Below, in pieces: positions 35,696 through 47,566 of a stretch of 64,000 nt of DNA. The notes beneath the pieces are model-generated. The model had not been told where the DNA came from. It did no database searches and saw only the letters and a program-made list of their open reading frames with translations. The DNA is from Arthrobacter sp. ISL-85. Its GTDB lineage: Bacteria > Actinomycetota > Actinomycetes > Actinomycetales > Micrococcaceae. Position 1 is the stretch's first letter, and every line of letters begins with the position of its first letter. The stretch covers positions 1 to 64,000 of the forward strand of contig NZ_JAGGPQ010000024.1 in assembly GCF_018613675.1 (NCBI RefSeq). The letters run 5' to 3'. The position numbers and the translations under genes were made by a program.

Positions 35696-35879
35696 GCTCG
35701 TCCGTGGCCGCGTGCCGGTTCCCCAGGTTGTTGTAGGACCAGGCGATCAGCATCAGCACCACCAGGATGCCGAACATGGACAAGCCGAAGACCCACGGCT
35801 CGGCCCACAGCGGAGCGGGCTCCTCATGGCCTGCTTCACCTGCGGCGGCGACGGACATGGCAATCTGCTGGAGCAGCAT
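35640..35879 (-). CDS. Single-pass membrane protein, 79 aa
   Basis: From the ATG at 35879 (GGGGAGAAA directly upstream) the protein reads [20 protein letters not shown]. One membrane helix spans about residues 28-47 ([20 protein letters not shown]), and the C-terminus is His/Asp/Arg-rich ([20 protein letters not shown]), a possible metal-binding or interaction tail. It lies between proA and nadD on the same strand, and its end overlaps a possible nadD start. No named family is recognised. Confidence 0.75.
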   Translation of the reverse strand: MLLQQIAMSVAAAGEAGHEEPAPLWAEPWVFGLSMFGILVVLMLIAWSYNNLGNRHAATDEHADPHRQHPNKHDRGQGH

Positions 35880-35907
35880 TTTCTCCCCTATGTTCAAGGA
35901 TATTCAG

Positions 35908-35927
35908 GCAGCGGAACCTTCCGCTGC
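35908..35927 (-). terminator. Short hairpin after proA
   Basis: The inverted repeat GCAGCGGAA-cc-TTCCGCTGC lies in the 79-base gap after proA. It has no T-tract on the minus strand, so it may be a weak terminator or processing element rather than a full stop. Confidence 0.4.
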
Positions 35928-35958
35928 TTTCCGGGTTCTGGTCTATGTTACCGCGTTG

Positions 35959-37341
35959 CTACCCGCGGACCTGGCCTTCGCCCTGGACGATCCACTTGGT
36001 GGTGGTGAGCTCGGTCAGGCCCATGGGCCCGCGGGCATGGAGCTTCTGGGTGGAGATGCCCACCTCCGCACCAAGGCCAAGCTCCCCGCCGTCGGTAAAC
36101 CGGGTGGACGCGTTGACGATCACGGCCGCCGAGTCCACCTCCGCGATAAAGCGCTCGGCATTGGCAAGGCTGTTGGTGAGGATCGCTTCCGTGTGCCCGG
36201 TGGACCAGGTCCTGATGTGCTGGACGGCTTCGTCCAGGCTGTCCACCATTGCCACAGCGAGGTCCAGGTCCATGTACTCCGTTGCCCAGTCCGCGTCCGT
36301 CGCCGGCTGGGTTTCGATTGCGGCGGGCAGTGCGGCGCTGATACGCGTGTCCACATGGAGGCGGACACCTGCGCTGCGCAGGGCGGCCGCGACGGCGGGC
36401 AGCACTGTTGAGCCGGAGTGGACCAGGAGTGTCTCTACTGTGTTGCAGACACTGGGCCGCTGGGTCTTGGCGTTGAGCAGGATTTCCACGGCCATGGTTT
36501 CGTCAGCGGATTCGTCGATGAAGATGTGGACGTTTCCCTCCCCCGTTTCGATGACCGGCACGGCGGAGTTGGTGACAACAGTCTGGATCAGGTCCCGTCC
36601 GCCGCGGGGAATCAGTACGTCCACCCTGCCGCGGGCCTTCATCAGGACGTTGGCGCCCGCGCGGCCGTACTGGTCCACTGTCTGCACTGCATCGGCCGGG
36701 AGACCCACAGATTCCAGGGCTTCGCGCAGGATCCGTACCAGCACCTGGTTTGTGGCTTCTGCTGCACTCCCGCCGCGCAGGATAACGGCGTTGCCACTCT
36801 TGAGGGCCAGTCCTGCGATGTCCACGGTGACGTTGGGCCGTGCTTCGTAGATGGCCGCCACCACGCCCATGGGCACGTTGACCTGGCGGAGGCGCAGCCC
36901 ATTGGGGAGGGTCTGTCCGCGCACTACGTTGCCCACGGGGTCGGGGAGGTTGGCCAGGTTCTCCAGGGCCGCCACCAACCCGGCAACGCGGGCTTCGGTG
37001 AGGGTGAGCCGGTCCAGGAGGGCGGCAGAAGTTCCGTTGGCCTTCCCCTGCTGCACATCAACCGCATTGGCCGCGAGGATGGCCGGGACATTCTCGTGCA
37101 GGGCGGCACCGACGGCGCGGAGGGCACGGTCTTTCCAGGCCCGGTTGGCGGTGGCCATGCGGCGGGCGGCGTGGCGGGACCGGTCGGCGATGGCGTGGAC
37201 AGCCGCTTCCACCTCTGCACCGGACAGCCCTGCACCGGACAGCGGCACCTCAGCCGATGCCGGTTCTGCTGAGGGACCCGGCTGCGCCTGCGCAGCAGTG
37301 GTTCCGGAATGTTCAGCAGCATGGATCAGGGCTTCAGTCAT
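35959..37341 (-). CDS. proA: Gamma-glutamyl phosphate reductase ProA
   Basis: ProA reduces glutamyl 5-phosphate with NADPH to glutamate semialdehyde in proline synthesis. The 460-residue protein has the aldehyde dehydrogenase-like fold. VAAIYEARPNVTVDIAGLAL and SGNAVILRGGSAAEATNQVL lie in the cofactor domain, and the catalytic cysteine is in TQRPSVCNTVETLLVH. The proline-pathway signature VNASTRFTDGGELGLGAEVG is near the C-terminus. An N-terminal extension of about 35 residues is Ala/Pro/Ser-rich. It follows proB, with the two genes consecutive on the same strand. Confidence 0.97.
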   Translation of the reverse strand: MTEALIHAAEHSGTTAAQAQPGPSAEPASAEVPLSGAGLSGAEVEAAVHAIADRSRHAARRMATANRAWKDRALRAVGAALHENVPAILAANAVDVQQGKANGTSAALLDRLTLTEARVAGLVAALENLANLPDPVGNVVRGQTLPNGLRLRQVNVPMGVVAAIYEARPNVTVDIAGLALKSGNAVILRGGSAAEATNQVLVRILREALESVGLPADAVQTVDQYGRAGANVLMKARGRVDVLIPRGGRDLIQTVVTNSAVPVIETGEGNVHIFIDESADETMAVEILLNAKTQRPSVCNTVETLLVHSGSTVLPAVAAALRSAGVRLHVDTRISAALPAAIETQPATDADWATEYMDLDLAVAMVDSLDEAVQHIRTWSTGHTEAILTNSLANAERFIAEVDSAAVIVNASTRFTDGGELGLGAEVGISTQKLHARGPMGLTELTTTKWIVQGEGQVRG

Positions 37342-37367
37342 GATCCAAGTTTAGGCGAGGCGGCAGC

Positions 37368-40113
<2,746 letters not shown>

Positions 40114-40164
40114 TTACATAGCGCCCGCGGACGCCACATCGATTGTAATGCTGTTAAAAGAACA

Positions 40165-40192
40165 GTGGAGCGGACCCTCAGGCCCGCTCCAC
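40165..40192 (-). terminator. Terminator after rpmA
   Basis: GTGGAGCGG and CCGCTCCAC form a nine-pair stem in the gap between rpmA and obg. On the minus strand it is followed by TGTTCTTTTAAC, containing a T-tract. It is probably a partial terminator that reduces readthrough into obg. Confidence 0.7.
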
Positions 40193-40209
40193 CGCTTCAG
40201 AACTGGTTG

Positions 40210-40473
40210 TTACTCTGCAGCTGCAGCAGCAACGATGTTGACTACGCGACGACCGCGGCGCGTGCCGAATTCAACGGCGCCCGGGGTCAGTGCAAACAGG
40301 GTGTCGTCCCCGCCGCGGCCAACGCCGGCGCCCGGGTGGAAGTGGGTGCCACGCTGGCGGACGATGATCTCGCCTGCGGAAACTACCTGGCCGCCGAAGC
40401 GCTTGACGCCGAGGTACTGAGCGTTGGAATCGCGGCCGTTGCGAGTGGAGCTCGCGCCCTTTTTATGTGCCAT
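40210..40473 (-). CDS. rpmA: 50S ribosomal protein L27
   Basis: The 87-residue protein starts [20 protein letters not shown], the conserved N-terminus of bL27 that reaches into the peptidyl-transferase centre. The core includes [20 protein letters not shown] and [20 protein letters not shown], and the length is normal. It is downstream of rplU and upstream of obg, the standard rplU-rpmA-obg order. Confidence 0.98.
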   Translation of the reverse strand: MAHKKGASSTRNGRDSNAQYLGVKRFGGQVVSAGEIIVRQRGTHFHPGAGVGRGGDDTLFALTPGAVEFGTRRGRRVVNIVAAAAAE

Positions 40474-40534
40474 CTGAAATGCCTGCCTCTAAATTCTGGG
40501 GAATCTGTTGAAATACCTGAACAGTAACCGCTGG

Positions 40535-40843
40535 TTACTTGATGCCGGTGATCTTGACCTTGGTCAGTTCCTGGCGGTGACCCTGGCGCTTCTTGTAGCC
40601 GGTCTTGTTCTTGAACTTCTGGATGACAATCTTAGGACCACGCAGGTCCTGGAGGATTTCAGCCGTAACAGTTACCTTGGCAAGGTCGGCGGCGGCGGAG
40701 GTGATCTTGTCACCGTCTACCAGGAGCAGTGCGGGCAGCTCAATGGTGCTGCCGGCTCCACCGGCGACGCGGTTCAGGGTAACGAAGTCTCCAACGGAAA
40801 CCTTCTCTTGGCGGCCGCCTGCGCGGACAATCGCGTACACCAC
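40535..40843 (-). CDS. rplU: 50S ribosomal protein L21
   Basis: The protein has the bL21 pattern [20 protein letters not shown] at the N-terminus and [20 protein letters not shown] in the rRNA-binding tail. Beginning at the GTG at 40843 it is 102 residues, the length I expect for the family, with GTGAG seven bases upstream. A GTG twelve bases earlier (40855) is also in frame. A predicted promoter lies about 135 bases upstream. It is the first gene of rplU-rpmA. Confidence 0.96.
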   Translation of the reverse strand: MVYAIVRAGGRQEKVSVGDFVTLNRVAGGAGSTIELPALLLVDGDKITSAAADLAKVTVTAEILQDLRGPKIVIQKFKNKTGYKKRQGHRQELTKVKITGIK

Positions 40844-40975
40844 TTGGGAACTCACTTCTCTCGACGTTTATTACAAAATTTGCGTGCGGCACCCTGCTCA
40901 GAAATGGCCGGGTTCCCGCTGTGCCTCAACGCCGTGGGGTCATAACCCAAGTGTTGGCGTAAGCACCGAAGATCC

Positions 40976-41005
40976 AGAATACGCTAAATCCATCTACGGC
41001 TGCAA
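40976..41005 (-). promoter_or_regulatory. Predicted rplU promoter
   Basis: The minus strand carries TTGCAG (41005-41000) and TATTCT (40981-40976) separated by 18 bases, a plausible housekeeping promoter in front of rplU-rpmA. The intervening leader to the rplU start is about 125 bases. No other feature is evident in 40856-41107. Confidence 0.45.
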
Positions 41006-41107
41006 ATGAGGCTGGTTCCGGAGGCCCGGCTGTGGTAGTAACCACACCCCGACAGGCAGCACCGCAACCATGCTTCTCCATAATAGCGGTGGCGCTGCCC
41101 GCAGGAG

Positions 41108-42646
41108 TCAGGAATGCAGCCTCGGCGCGTCGAAGAATTCCACTTCCAGGCGGCAGGACTGTTTGAACGCGGTTACCATCGCCTCCCTTTCATGGTCGGA
41201 GGCCTTCCGGCCTGCTGCGTCCACAATGGCGACGGCCTGGCGGGTGGCTTCGGCAAAGCCTTCGTCCGCGTACGTGCGGAGCCAGGCCGCGTAGGCATGC
41301 CCGTCAGGCTCGCCGGCGGCAAGGAACCGGGCGTGCAGCTTGTCACCGACCTCGGCGTAGAGCCAGAAGCAGGGCAGGACTGCGGCGGCGAGGACCGCGT
41401 AACTGCCCGACGCCGACGCGGCAGTGAGGTGGTCCACGTAGGCCTTGGTGACCGGGCCCAGTCCGCCCTGCGCCGGACGGGTGCTGAGCCATGAACGGTG
41501 CAGTTCCGACTCCACTTCAAGGCACTGCCGTGCGGACCCGGCCCAGAACAGTTGCTCCGCCTCGGAGGGTGCCAGAGCGCTCGTCCGGGCAAGCACCCGG
41601 GAGTAGCCGTTGAGGTACAGGGCATCCTGGGCCAGGTAGTAGGCAAATTCCTTCTCGGCAAGGTCATCGGAAGCGAGGCCGTGAATGAAATCCAAGGCGT
41701 AGATGTCAGCGAGGTCCTGCTGCGCTTCCGCCCACAGACGGGCAGCGAAACCGCCTTCCGCCAGCGCCTGGCGCACATGGTGGAAATGGTGCACTGGGCC
41801 GTTTCCCCGGCCCACCTCAAGCTGACCGGAGTTTTCCAGTGCGCCGGCCAGCCAGGGCTTGACCGTCCGGAGCGACGCCTCCCAGTCTCCGGAGCGTGCC
41901 TGGACGGTGGCCATCGCAGAGGACAGGGAACAGCCGGTCCCGTGGCTGTTGCGGGTGACGACGCGCTTGCCCTGCACCTCTACCACTTCGTGCGACAGCA
42001 GGCCCGCGGTGTTCACCAGCGCGTCCGGGCAGTCTGCACCGGCCAGATGGCCGCCCTTGACCAGCACGGTGGCCCCCGTGGCATCCGCGAGGCGCCTCCC
42101 CTGCTCCAGTGCAACGGCCCAGCTCTCCGCAGGGTCCCCGCCCACAAGCATGGCCAGCTCCGGGAGGTTCGGAGTGATGAGATGGGCCAGCGGCAGCATT
42201 TCGCGGAGGGCTGCCTCGGCGGATTCCTGCAGCAGCCGGTCACCGCTGGTGGCCACCATCACCGGATCCAGGACCACGACGGCGGGACGGACCTTCTCGA
42301 GCCACTCGCGGACAGTGCGGATCACGGCCTCGTCCCCCAGCATGCCGATCTTGACAGCGTCGATGGAGATGTCGTCGCTGACAGCATCCAGCTGCTGGGC
42401 CAGGAAGTCGGCTGGAGGAACGTGGACCGCCTGCACGCCACGGGTGTTCTGTGCCGTCAGGGCGGTAATGACCGCCATCCCGTATCCGCCATGGGCAGCA
42501 ATGCTTTTGAGGTCGGCCTGGATACCCGCGCCCCCGGAGGGATCGGAGCCCGCTACGGAAAGGACGCGCGGGACCTCCCGGCCGGCGGGCGGCGCGGCGG
42601 GAACCTCGGAGGCAGCTGGCAGGGGCATGGAAAGGGTCGAAGACAA
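41108..42646 (-). CDS. thiD: Bifunctional ThiD-TenA fusion (HMP-phosphate kinase / thiaminase II)
   Basis: The N-terminal half is ThiD, which phosphorylates hydroxymethylpyrimidine and its phosphate; it has [45 protein letters not shown] and [12 protein letters not shown]. The C-terminal half from about residue 290 is TenA (thiaminase II), which salvages the pyrimidine from degraded thiamin, with [20 protein letters not shown] and [18 protein letters not shown]. The gene follows a TPP riboswitch. The TTG at 42646 has AAGGGA six bases upstream; an internal ATG at 42628 lacks a ribosome site. Fused thiD-tenA genes are also found elsewhere. Confidence 0.95.
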   Translation of the reverse strand: MSSTLSMPLPAASEVPAAPPAGREVPRVLSVAGSDPSGGAGIQADLKSIAAHGGYGMAVITALTAQNTRGVQAVHVPPADFLAQQLDAVSDDISIDAVKIGMLGDEAVIRTVREWLEKVRPAVVVLDPVMVATSGDRLLQESAEAALREMLPLAHLITPNLPELAMLVGGDPAESWAVALEQGRRLADATGATVLVKGGHLAGADCPDALVNTAGLLSHEVVEVQGKRVVTRNSHGTGCSLSSAMATVQARSGDWEASLRTVKPWLAGALENSGQLEVGRGNGPVHHFHHVRQALAEGGFAARLWAEAQQDLADIYALDFIHGLASDDLAEKEFAYYLAQDALYLNGYSRVLARTSALAPSEAEQLFWAGSARQCLEVESELHRSWLSTRPAQGGLGPVTKAYVDHLTAASASGSYAVLAAAVLPCFWLYAEVGDKLHARFLAAGEPDGHAYAAWLRTYADEGFAEATRQAVAIVDAAGRKASDHEREAMVTAFKQSCRLEVEFFDAPRLHS

Positions 42647-42647
42647 G

Positions 42648-42735
42648 AGACATCCCTTCGCCGGTACTAGCCGGACAGGTTCAACGGGTCTGGATCTCAG
42701 CCGGCCTTTGCGCGGCACCCCGTGTCGGCTTCCAG
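42648..42735 (-). promoter_or_regulatory. TPP riboswitch (THI element)
   Basis: Read on the minus strand, the conserved TPP core is present: GGGTGCCGCGCAAAGG, GGCTGAGATCCAGACC, CCGTTGAACCTGTCCGG and CTAGTACCGGCGAAGGGA. Binding of thiamin pyrophosphate stabilises the closed form and shuts off expression. The AAGGGA at the 3' end is also the best ribosome site for the TTG start of thiD-tenA, so control is probably translational. Confidence 0.95.
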
Positions 42736-42788
42736 CCTAGCCCGTGGGACGCATCCGAAGGAGAAAATGACAGCCTTCCGGAAGCAGA

Positions 42789-42853
42789 AATCCCCGTCAT
42801 GCGGACAATTCCCCCTGTGCTTCCCGGGGGAACCGTCCGCAAAACGGGGATTC
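42789..42853 (-). terminator. Multi-stem inverted repeat after rne
   Basis: Nested arms pair in this gap: AATCCCCGT with ACGGGGATT, GCGGAC with GTCCGC, and TTCCCCC with GGGGGAA. They form an extended hairpin with small internal loops between rne and the TPP riboswitch. It probably ends rne transcription. No long T-tract follows. Confidence 0.6.
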
Positions 42854-42894
42854 CTGGTGGTGCGTTGCTCTTTCCTCGCCTGAAACTCCTGGGC

Positions 42895-45800
42895 CTAGAG
42901 CTCCGAGGCAGGAACCCCCACGCCGAGGATGATGGGTTCCCCGGCCGACTTGCCCGGTTCCGCCGGTGCCGTCTGCGGCTTCGCGGGTTCGGGGGCCTTG
43001 GCTGCGTGCGAATGGCCTGCGCCTTCCGCGTGGACGTTCTCGTGGTGCTGGACGGCCGTCTCGTTCGCGGCACCCTGGGCACGGCTGGCGCCACGGTGGC
43101 GCCGCGGCCTGCGTTGCCGCGACTGCTCAAGGGTGTGGTCGGAATAGTCCTTTTCGGGAGCTTCAGCGTCAGTGGCGGCGCGGGCTGCCGCTCCCCCGCC
43201 GGCCGGCTGCCGCTCCGGCGCCGCCTGTTCCGTCGCCTTTACGGCTTCCGTGGTTGGGGCAGGCGCGTTCTCCACGGGGGAAGCCGGCTGGCCGAGGTGG
43301 GCAAATGCTTCCGCAAGCCGGTCCAGGGTCAGGGCGGGCTTGGGGAGCTGCTCCTCCGCGTGCTCCACGAACGGAAGCGGGACTTGCTCACCGCCGAACG
43401 TCAGGACAGCTGCGGGACGTGCCGGGGCGTCGGCGTCGTGCTTCTCCTCAATGGGGGCCGGCACAGGCTCGGTGGAAGGCACCTGCCGGGCTGCCGCCAC
43501 CTCGTCGTCATGCAGGTGGGCGGCATGGGCGGCAGCGGCGATGTTCGCCAAGGCAAGCCGGGTTGCCTCTGCCTTGGCGTGGCGCTCGGCGTCCGACGGA
43601 TCCGGCTGGACAGTGTGGACGTGGACGGAAGGCGCTGGGACCGCTTCGGGCTGCTGGCCGCCGCGTCCGCGCCGCCGCTTGCGTTCGGAACGGACGCCGG
43701 GCTGGGTACTCTCACTCCGCTGCCCCTCCGGACGGGCTTCCACGCGGGCTTCGGGCCGGCTGTCCGCGCGCTGGACGTGGTGCTCGGCCGCGACGATGTT
43801 GGCGCGGCGGTGCTCCACGGGATCGTCATGGGTCACGACGCCGCGGCCGGCGCAGGCCTCGCACTGCTCGCCGAATACTTCCAGCAGTCCGGTACCCATG
43901 CGCTTGCGGGTCATCTGGACCAGGCCGAGCGAAGTCACCTCGGCAACCTGGTGCTTGGTCCGGTCACGGCCCAGGCACTCCACCATCCGGCGCAGGACAA
44001 GGTCGCGGTTCGATTCAAGCACCATGTCGATAAAGTCGATCACGATGATGCCGCCGATGTCGCGGAGCCTTAGCTGGCGCACCACTTCCTCAGCGGCTTC
44101 CAGGTTGTTCTTGGTGACGGTTTCCTCGAGGTTGCCGCCGCTGCCGGTGAACTTGCCGGTGTTGACGTCCACCACGGTCATAGCCTCGGTGCGGTCAATC
44201 ACCAGGGAGCCGCCGGAGGGCAGGAACACCTTCCGTTCAAGGGCCTTGTGGATCTGCTCATCGATCCGCCAGGCGGCGAAGATGTCCTGGTCCTTGGTCC
44301 ACTTCTCAAGGCGGCCCACCAGGTCCGGTGCCACGTAGGTGACATAGGCCTCGATGGTGTCCCAGGCTTCCTCACCGGAAACGATGAGCTTGGAGAAGTC
44401 CTCGTTGAAGACGTCGCGGACCACCTTGATGGTCAGGTCGGGTTCGCCATAGAGCAGCTCGGGAGCCAGGATCTTGGTTGACGCGGACTGGCTTTCGATG
44501 CCTTCCCACTGGGCGCGCAGCCGGTTGATGTCGTGGGTCAGCTCTTCCTCGGATGCGCCCTCGGCGGCGGTGCGGACAATAACACCGGCGTGCTCGGGCA
44601 GGCGGTCCTTGAGGATGCGCTTGAGCCGGTTGCGTTCGACGTCGGGCAGCTTGCGGGAGATGCCGGTCATGGATCCGCCGGGCACGTACACCAGGTACCG
44701 GCCCGGCAGCGAAATCTGGCTGGTGAGGCGGGCACCCTTGTGGCCCACGGGATCCTTGGTCACCTGGACCAGGACTGTGTCGCCGGATTTCAGCGCGTTT
44801 TCGATGCGGCGCTGTTTGCCTTCAAGGTTGACGGCTTCCCAGTTGACCTCGCCGGCGTACAGGACGGCGTTGCGCCCGCGTCCGATGTCCACGAACGCGG
44901 CTTCCATGGACGGCAGGACGTTCTGGACCTTGCCCAGGTACACGTTGCCGATCAGCGAGTCCTGCTGGGTCTTGGACACGAAGTGTTCGGCCAGGACGCC
45001 GTCTTCGAGGACGGCGATCTGGATTCTGTCGTCCCGCTGGCGGACGATCATCTGCCGGTCAACGGATTCGCGGCGCGCCAGGAACTCGGCCTCGGTGATG
45101 ACAGTGCGGCGGCGGCCGGTATCACGGGATTCGCGGCGGCGCTGCTTCTTGGCTTCCAGGCGGGTGGAGCCCTTCACGCTGGTTACCCGGTTGTTCACGG
45201 GCGCTTCAGTGACGGCACGCGGCGCGCGGACCCTGGTCACCGTGTTGGGCGGATCGTCATCCCCGCCGCCTGTGAGCTCCAGGTCCTGGTCGCCGCGGCG
45301 GCGGCGACGGCGTCGGCGGGAGGTCACGCCGTCCTCCAGCTGGCCGGCGCTGTCCTCGTCGGCCTCGTCCTCGGCGTCGGCCTCGGCGTTGCCGCCCTCG
45401 TTGTCCTCGTTCGCGGTGTCGCCGATGCGGCTGCGGCCCCTGCGGCCACGGCTGCGGCGCCGGCGGCGGCCAGCGGAATCGTCGGTGTCTTCGGTTTCTT
45501 CCTCGTCAGGCTCCTCTGCGACGGGGGCAACGGGACGGACCACAGTGCTGAGGTCCGGCGCCTGGAAGAGCACAGACGTGGGGGAAGCAGGTTCCAGGAA
45601 AAGGGAGCCAAAGGGGCTGGCGGCCGCGGCGGGCTCACCGTCTTTCACTTGAGGGGCTTCCGGCGCCTGTTCCTGCGCCGGGGCGGCAGCGGGCGCCGGT
45701 ACGGCAGCGGTTTCCGGTGCGGCAGCGGGCTCCTGCGCCTGTTCCGCGTTCTGGGCCGCGACCTGGTCCGCGGCTTCCGGCACCACTGCCTGCGGCACCA

Positions 45801-46317
45801 CTGATTCCGGCGCCACTTCAGCTGCGGCCGCGGAGTCCGCTTCGGGTGCGGCGGCCGGGGAAGCCGCCTTGCGGGTGGCTACCCGACGGCGGCGCACGGG
45901 CTTGGTTTCGGCGGTTGCGGCTGCGTCCGGCGCCGGGACGGTGGCGGAGCTTCCATCAGCCACCTCCGGTGCGGTGGCAGGGTCGGCAACGGCAGCGACG
46001 GGGCCCGCCGCGGCTGGCTCCGCTTCAGTGGGGAAGGCGGGCAGGGGTTCCGCGGCCTCCGCCTTCTTCCGCGGGGCGCGGGTGCGCCGGGCGGCGGCTT
46101 TGGGCGCCGTGCCGGTTTCGGCGGCGGCGTTGTCTTCAGCCGGCGCGTCCCCGCTGGGGGTGGAGGCTGCAGCTTCCCGCGCCGTCGTTACGGCTCCCGC
46201 CGGGGCGTCCCCGGTGCTGGGAGCGGCTTTGCGGCGGGTGCGCAGAGCCCTCTTGGGGGCAGCAGCCTCAGCAGCGGCTGCTTCGTCGTTAACGGCCAGT
46301 TCCTGATCATTGTCCAT
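42895..46317 (-). CDS. rne: Ribonuclease E/G family protein Rne
   Basis: RNase E/G cuts A/U-rich single-stranded RNA in mRNA turnover and rRNA maturation. In this 1140-residue protein the catalytic core starts near residue 415: an S1 domain (GNVYLGKVQNVLPSMEAAFV), 5'-sensor sequences, the catalytic metal motifs VVDVNTGKFTGSGG and GGIIVIDFIDMVLE, and a zinc link CEACAGRG. The first ~400 residues are an Ala/Pro/Glu-rich extension, and the last ~280 are charged and likely disordered, as in actinobacterial RNase E. The ATG at 46317 follows AGGAG by ten bases. It is divergent from the VKOR-like gene. Confidence 0.93.
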   Translation of the reverse strand: MDNDQELAVNDEAAAAEAAAPKRALRTRRKAAPSTGDAPAGAVTTAREAAASTPSGDAPAEDNAAAETGTAPKAAARRTRAPRKKAEAAEPLPAFPTEAEPAAAGPVAAVADPATAPEVADGSSATVPAPDAAATAETKPVRRRRVATRKAASPAAAPEADSAAAAEVAPESVVPQAVVPEAADQVAAQNAEQAQEPAAAPETAAVPAPAAAPAQEQAPEAPQVKDGEPAAAASPFGSLFLEPASPTSVLFQAPDLSTVVRPVAPVAEEPDEEETEDTDDSAGRRRRRSRGRRGRSRIGDTANEDNEGGNAEADAEDEADEDSAGQLEDGVTSRRRRRRRRGDQDLELTGGGDDDPPNTVTRVRAPRAVTEAPVNNRVTSVKGSTRLEAKKQRRRESRDTGRRRTVITEAEFLARRESVDRQMIVRQRDDRIQIAVLEDGVLAEHFVSKTQQDSLIGNVYLGKVQNVLPSMEAAFVDIGRGRNAVLYAGEVNWEAVNLEGKQRRIENALKSGDTVLVQVTKDPVGHKGARLTSQISLPGRYLVYVPGGSMTGISRKLPDVERNRLKRILKDRLPEHAGVIVRTAAEGASEEELTHDINRLRAQWEGIESQSASTKILAPELLYGEPDLTIKVVRDVFNEDFSKLIVSGEEAWDTIEAYVTYVAPDLVGRLEKWTKDQDIFAAWRIDEQIHKALERKVFLPSGGSLVIDRTEAMTVVDVNTGKFTGSGGNLEETVTKNNLEAAEEVVRQLRLRDIGGIIVIDFIDMVLESNRDLVLRRMVECLGRDRTKHQVAEVTSLGLVQMTRKRMGTGLLEVFGEQCEACAGRGVVTHDDPVEHRRANIVAAEHHVQRADSRPEARVEARPEGQRSESTQPGVRSERKRRRGRGGQQPEAVPAPSVHVHTVQPDPSDAERHAKAEATRLALANIAAAAHAAHLHDDEVAAARQVPSTEPVPAPIEEKHDADAPARPAAVLTFGGEQVPLPFVEHAEEQLPKPALTLDRLAEAFAHLGQPASPVENAPAPTTEAVKATEQAAPERQPAGGGAAARAATDAEAPEKDYSDHTLEQSRQRRPRRHRGASRAQGAANETAVQHHENVHAEGAGHSHAAKAPEPAKPQTAPAEPGKSAGEPIILGVGVPASEL

Positions 46318-46756
46318 ATGTGGCAACACTCCTGCCCCTGACGTACCGCCACATCCGGCACCCATTGGGGCACATATTTGTCAAAACCCGCAGGCATTGA
46401 CAGAAGTCAAGTGGATACTCCCAGGTTCGCACCGTCATTGGGGTGCGGCAGCCCGTGGGAGCCGGTGGCTGTTCTGAAAACCCGTTGTTCTGCATGCCAC
46501 AACCAGGTGCCGCCCAATGGAGTCGCGGGATTGCCGGAAGAATCCGAAAGCTGCCCTGCTCGTCATTGGCGGTCTTGGGAACAAACCACCGGACCGGAGT
46601 CCGAATGTGGATCGGCTTCCAGCCACGTTCATTCTCTCATACCCGCGCTGGATCGCCGCGGAAGCAGGCGTTCCTGTTCCCGATGCTGTGTGGTGGCTTC
46701 AGCCGCCGGCGTTACAATCAGGCACAGGAGCACCGGACGAAAAGGACGCAACACCC
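46318..46756. other. Divergent promoter region of rne and VKOR gene
   Basis: This 439-base gap lies between divergent genes and holds their promoters and probably a long rne leader. An imperfect palindrome TTGACagaaGTCAA lies at 46397-46410. The minus strand has TTGACT and TTGACA boxes in the same area that could serve rne, but a matching -10 could not be chosen. No gene is supported here; short open frames lack homology. Confidence 0.45.
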
Positions 46757-47425
46757 ATGCCCAGCATCTCCCCCGTCAGCGCCCATAAACAGGAACGGGC
46801 CGCCGATCCGCAAACCAGTGCCGCCGGAGCCGTTCCGCGCATGGCCCGGAACCGGCCCTTCGGCTGGCTGCTGGTCATCACCGGAATCGTAGGCTGGCTT
46901 GCCTCCGGAACCCTGGTCCTGGAAAAACTCGCAGTGCTCAAGGACCCCAACCACGCCACCGTGTGCGATGTGAATCCCTGGATCTCCTGTGGCCAGGTGA
47001 TGCAAACCTGGCAGAGCTCGCTGTTCGGCTTCCCCAACATGTTCATCGGAATCGTGGCCTTTGCCATCACCATAACCGTGGGCATGGCCCTGCTTTCCGG
47101 CGCAACGTTCGCCCGCTGGTACTGGCTGGGACTGCAAGTGGGCGTCACCCTTGGCTTCGCGTTCGTCGTCTGGCTGTGGTCCCAGGCGCTGTACGCCATC
47201 CACATCCTGTGCCCGTTCTGCATGATCGTCTGGGCTGCAATGATCCCGCTTTTCGTCTGGACCACCATCCGGAACATCACCGCCGGCGTCATTCCCATGC
47301 CTGCAGGCGCCGCCCGCGTCCTGGGTGATTCCGGCTGGATCATCACCGCGCTGCTGTATGTAGCCGTCATCGCCACAATCTTCTTCGCGTTCATCCAGGT
47401 CTTCGCGGGGACTTCGGGCTTCTGA
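46757..47425 (+). CDS. Vitamin K epoxide reductase (VKOR) family protein
   Basis: VKOR-like proteins re-oxidise DsbA-type enzymes by passing electrons to quinone. The 222-residue protein has four to five membrane helices. The conserved pair of cysteines in the loop is in TVCDVNPWISCGQVMQ (first pair), and the active-site CxxC is CPFCM at the start of the last conserved helix (LYAIHILCPFCMIVWAAMIP). The N-terminal 30 residues are polar and cytoplasmic. An AAAGGA ribosome site precedes the ATG at 46757. It is convergent with ndk, from which it is separated by a very strong hairpin. Confidence 0.9.
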   Translation: MPSISPVSAHKQERAADPQTSAAGAVPRMARNRPFGWLLVITGIVGWLASGTLVLEKLAVLKDPNHATVCDVNPWISCGQVMQTWQSSLFGFPNMFIGIVAFAITITVGMALLSGATFARWYWLGLQVGVTLGFAFVVWLWSQALYAIHILCPFCMIVWAAMIPLFVWTTIRNITAGVIPMPAGAARVLGDSGWIITALLYVAVIATIFFAFIQVFAGTSGF

Positions 47426-47465
47426 ACCGTTCCACTCCCAAAACCCCTTGCGCTCCCCCGCGAGA

Positions 47466-47512
47466 TGACAGATAAGGCCAATGTTCATGAAGAACATTGG
47501 CCTTATCTGTCA
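47466..47512. terminator. Bidirectional 21-pair hairpin between VKOR gene and ndk
   Basis: TGACAGATAAGGCCAATGTTC at 47466-47486 is repeated exactly as its complement at 47492-47512 across a five-base loop (ATGAA). The perfect 21-pair stem sits between convergent genes and can end both transcripts, although T-tracts are lacking on either side. Confidence 0.75.
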
Positions 47513-47566
47513 GTTCGCGGGCCACAAGTCCGCGCGGGGTGTCGGTGGCTTAGGGCCGGACCGTGG

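Noticed and set aside
45300-45480. Simple-sequence repeat or CRISPR-like array in the region of repeated GGC/GCC strings
   Set aside because: It is the low-complexity coding sequence of the RNase E extension; there are no regular repeats with unique spacers.
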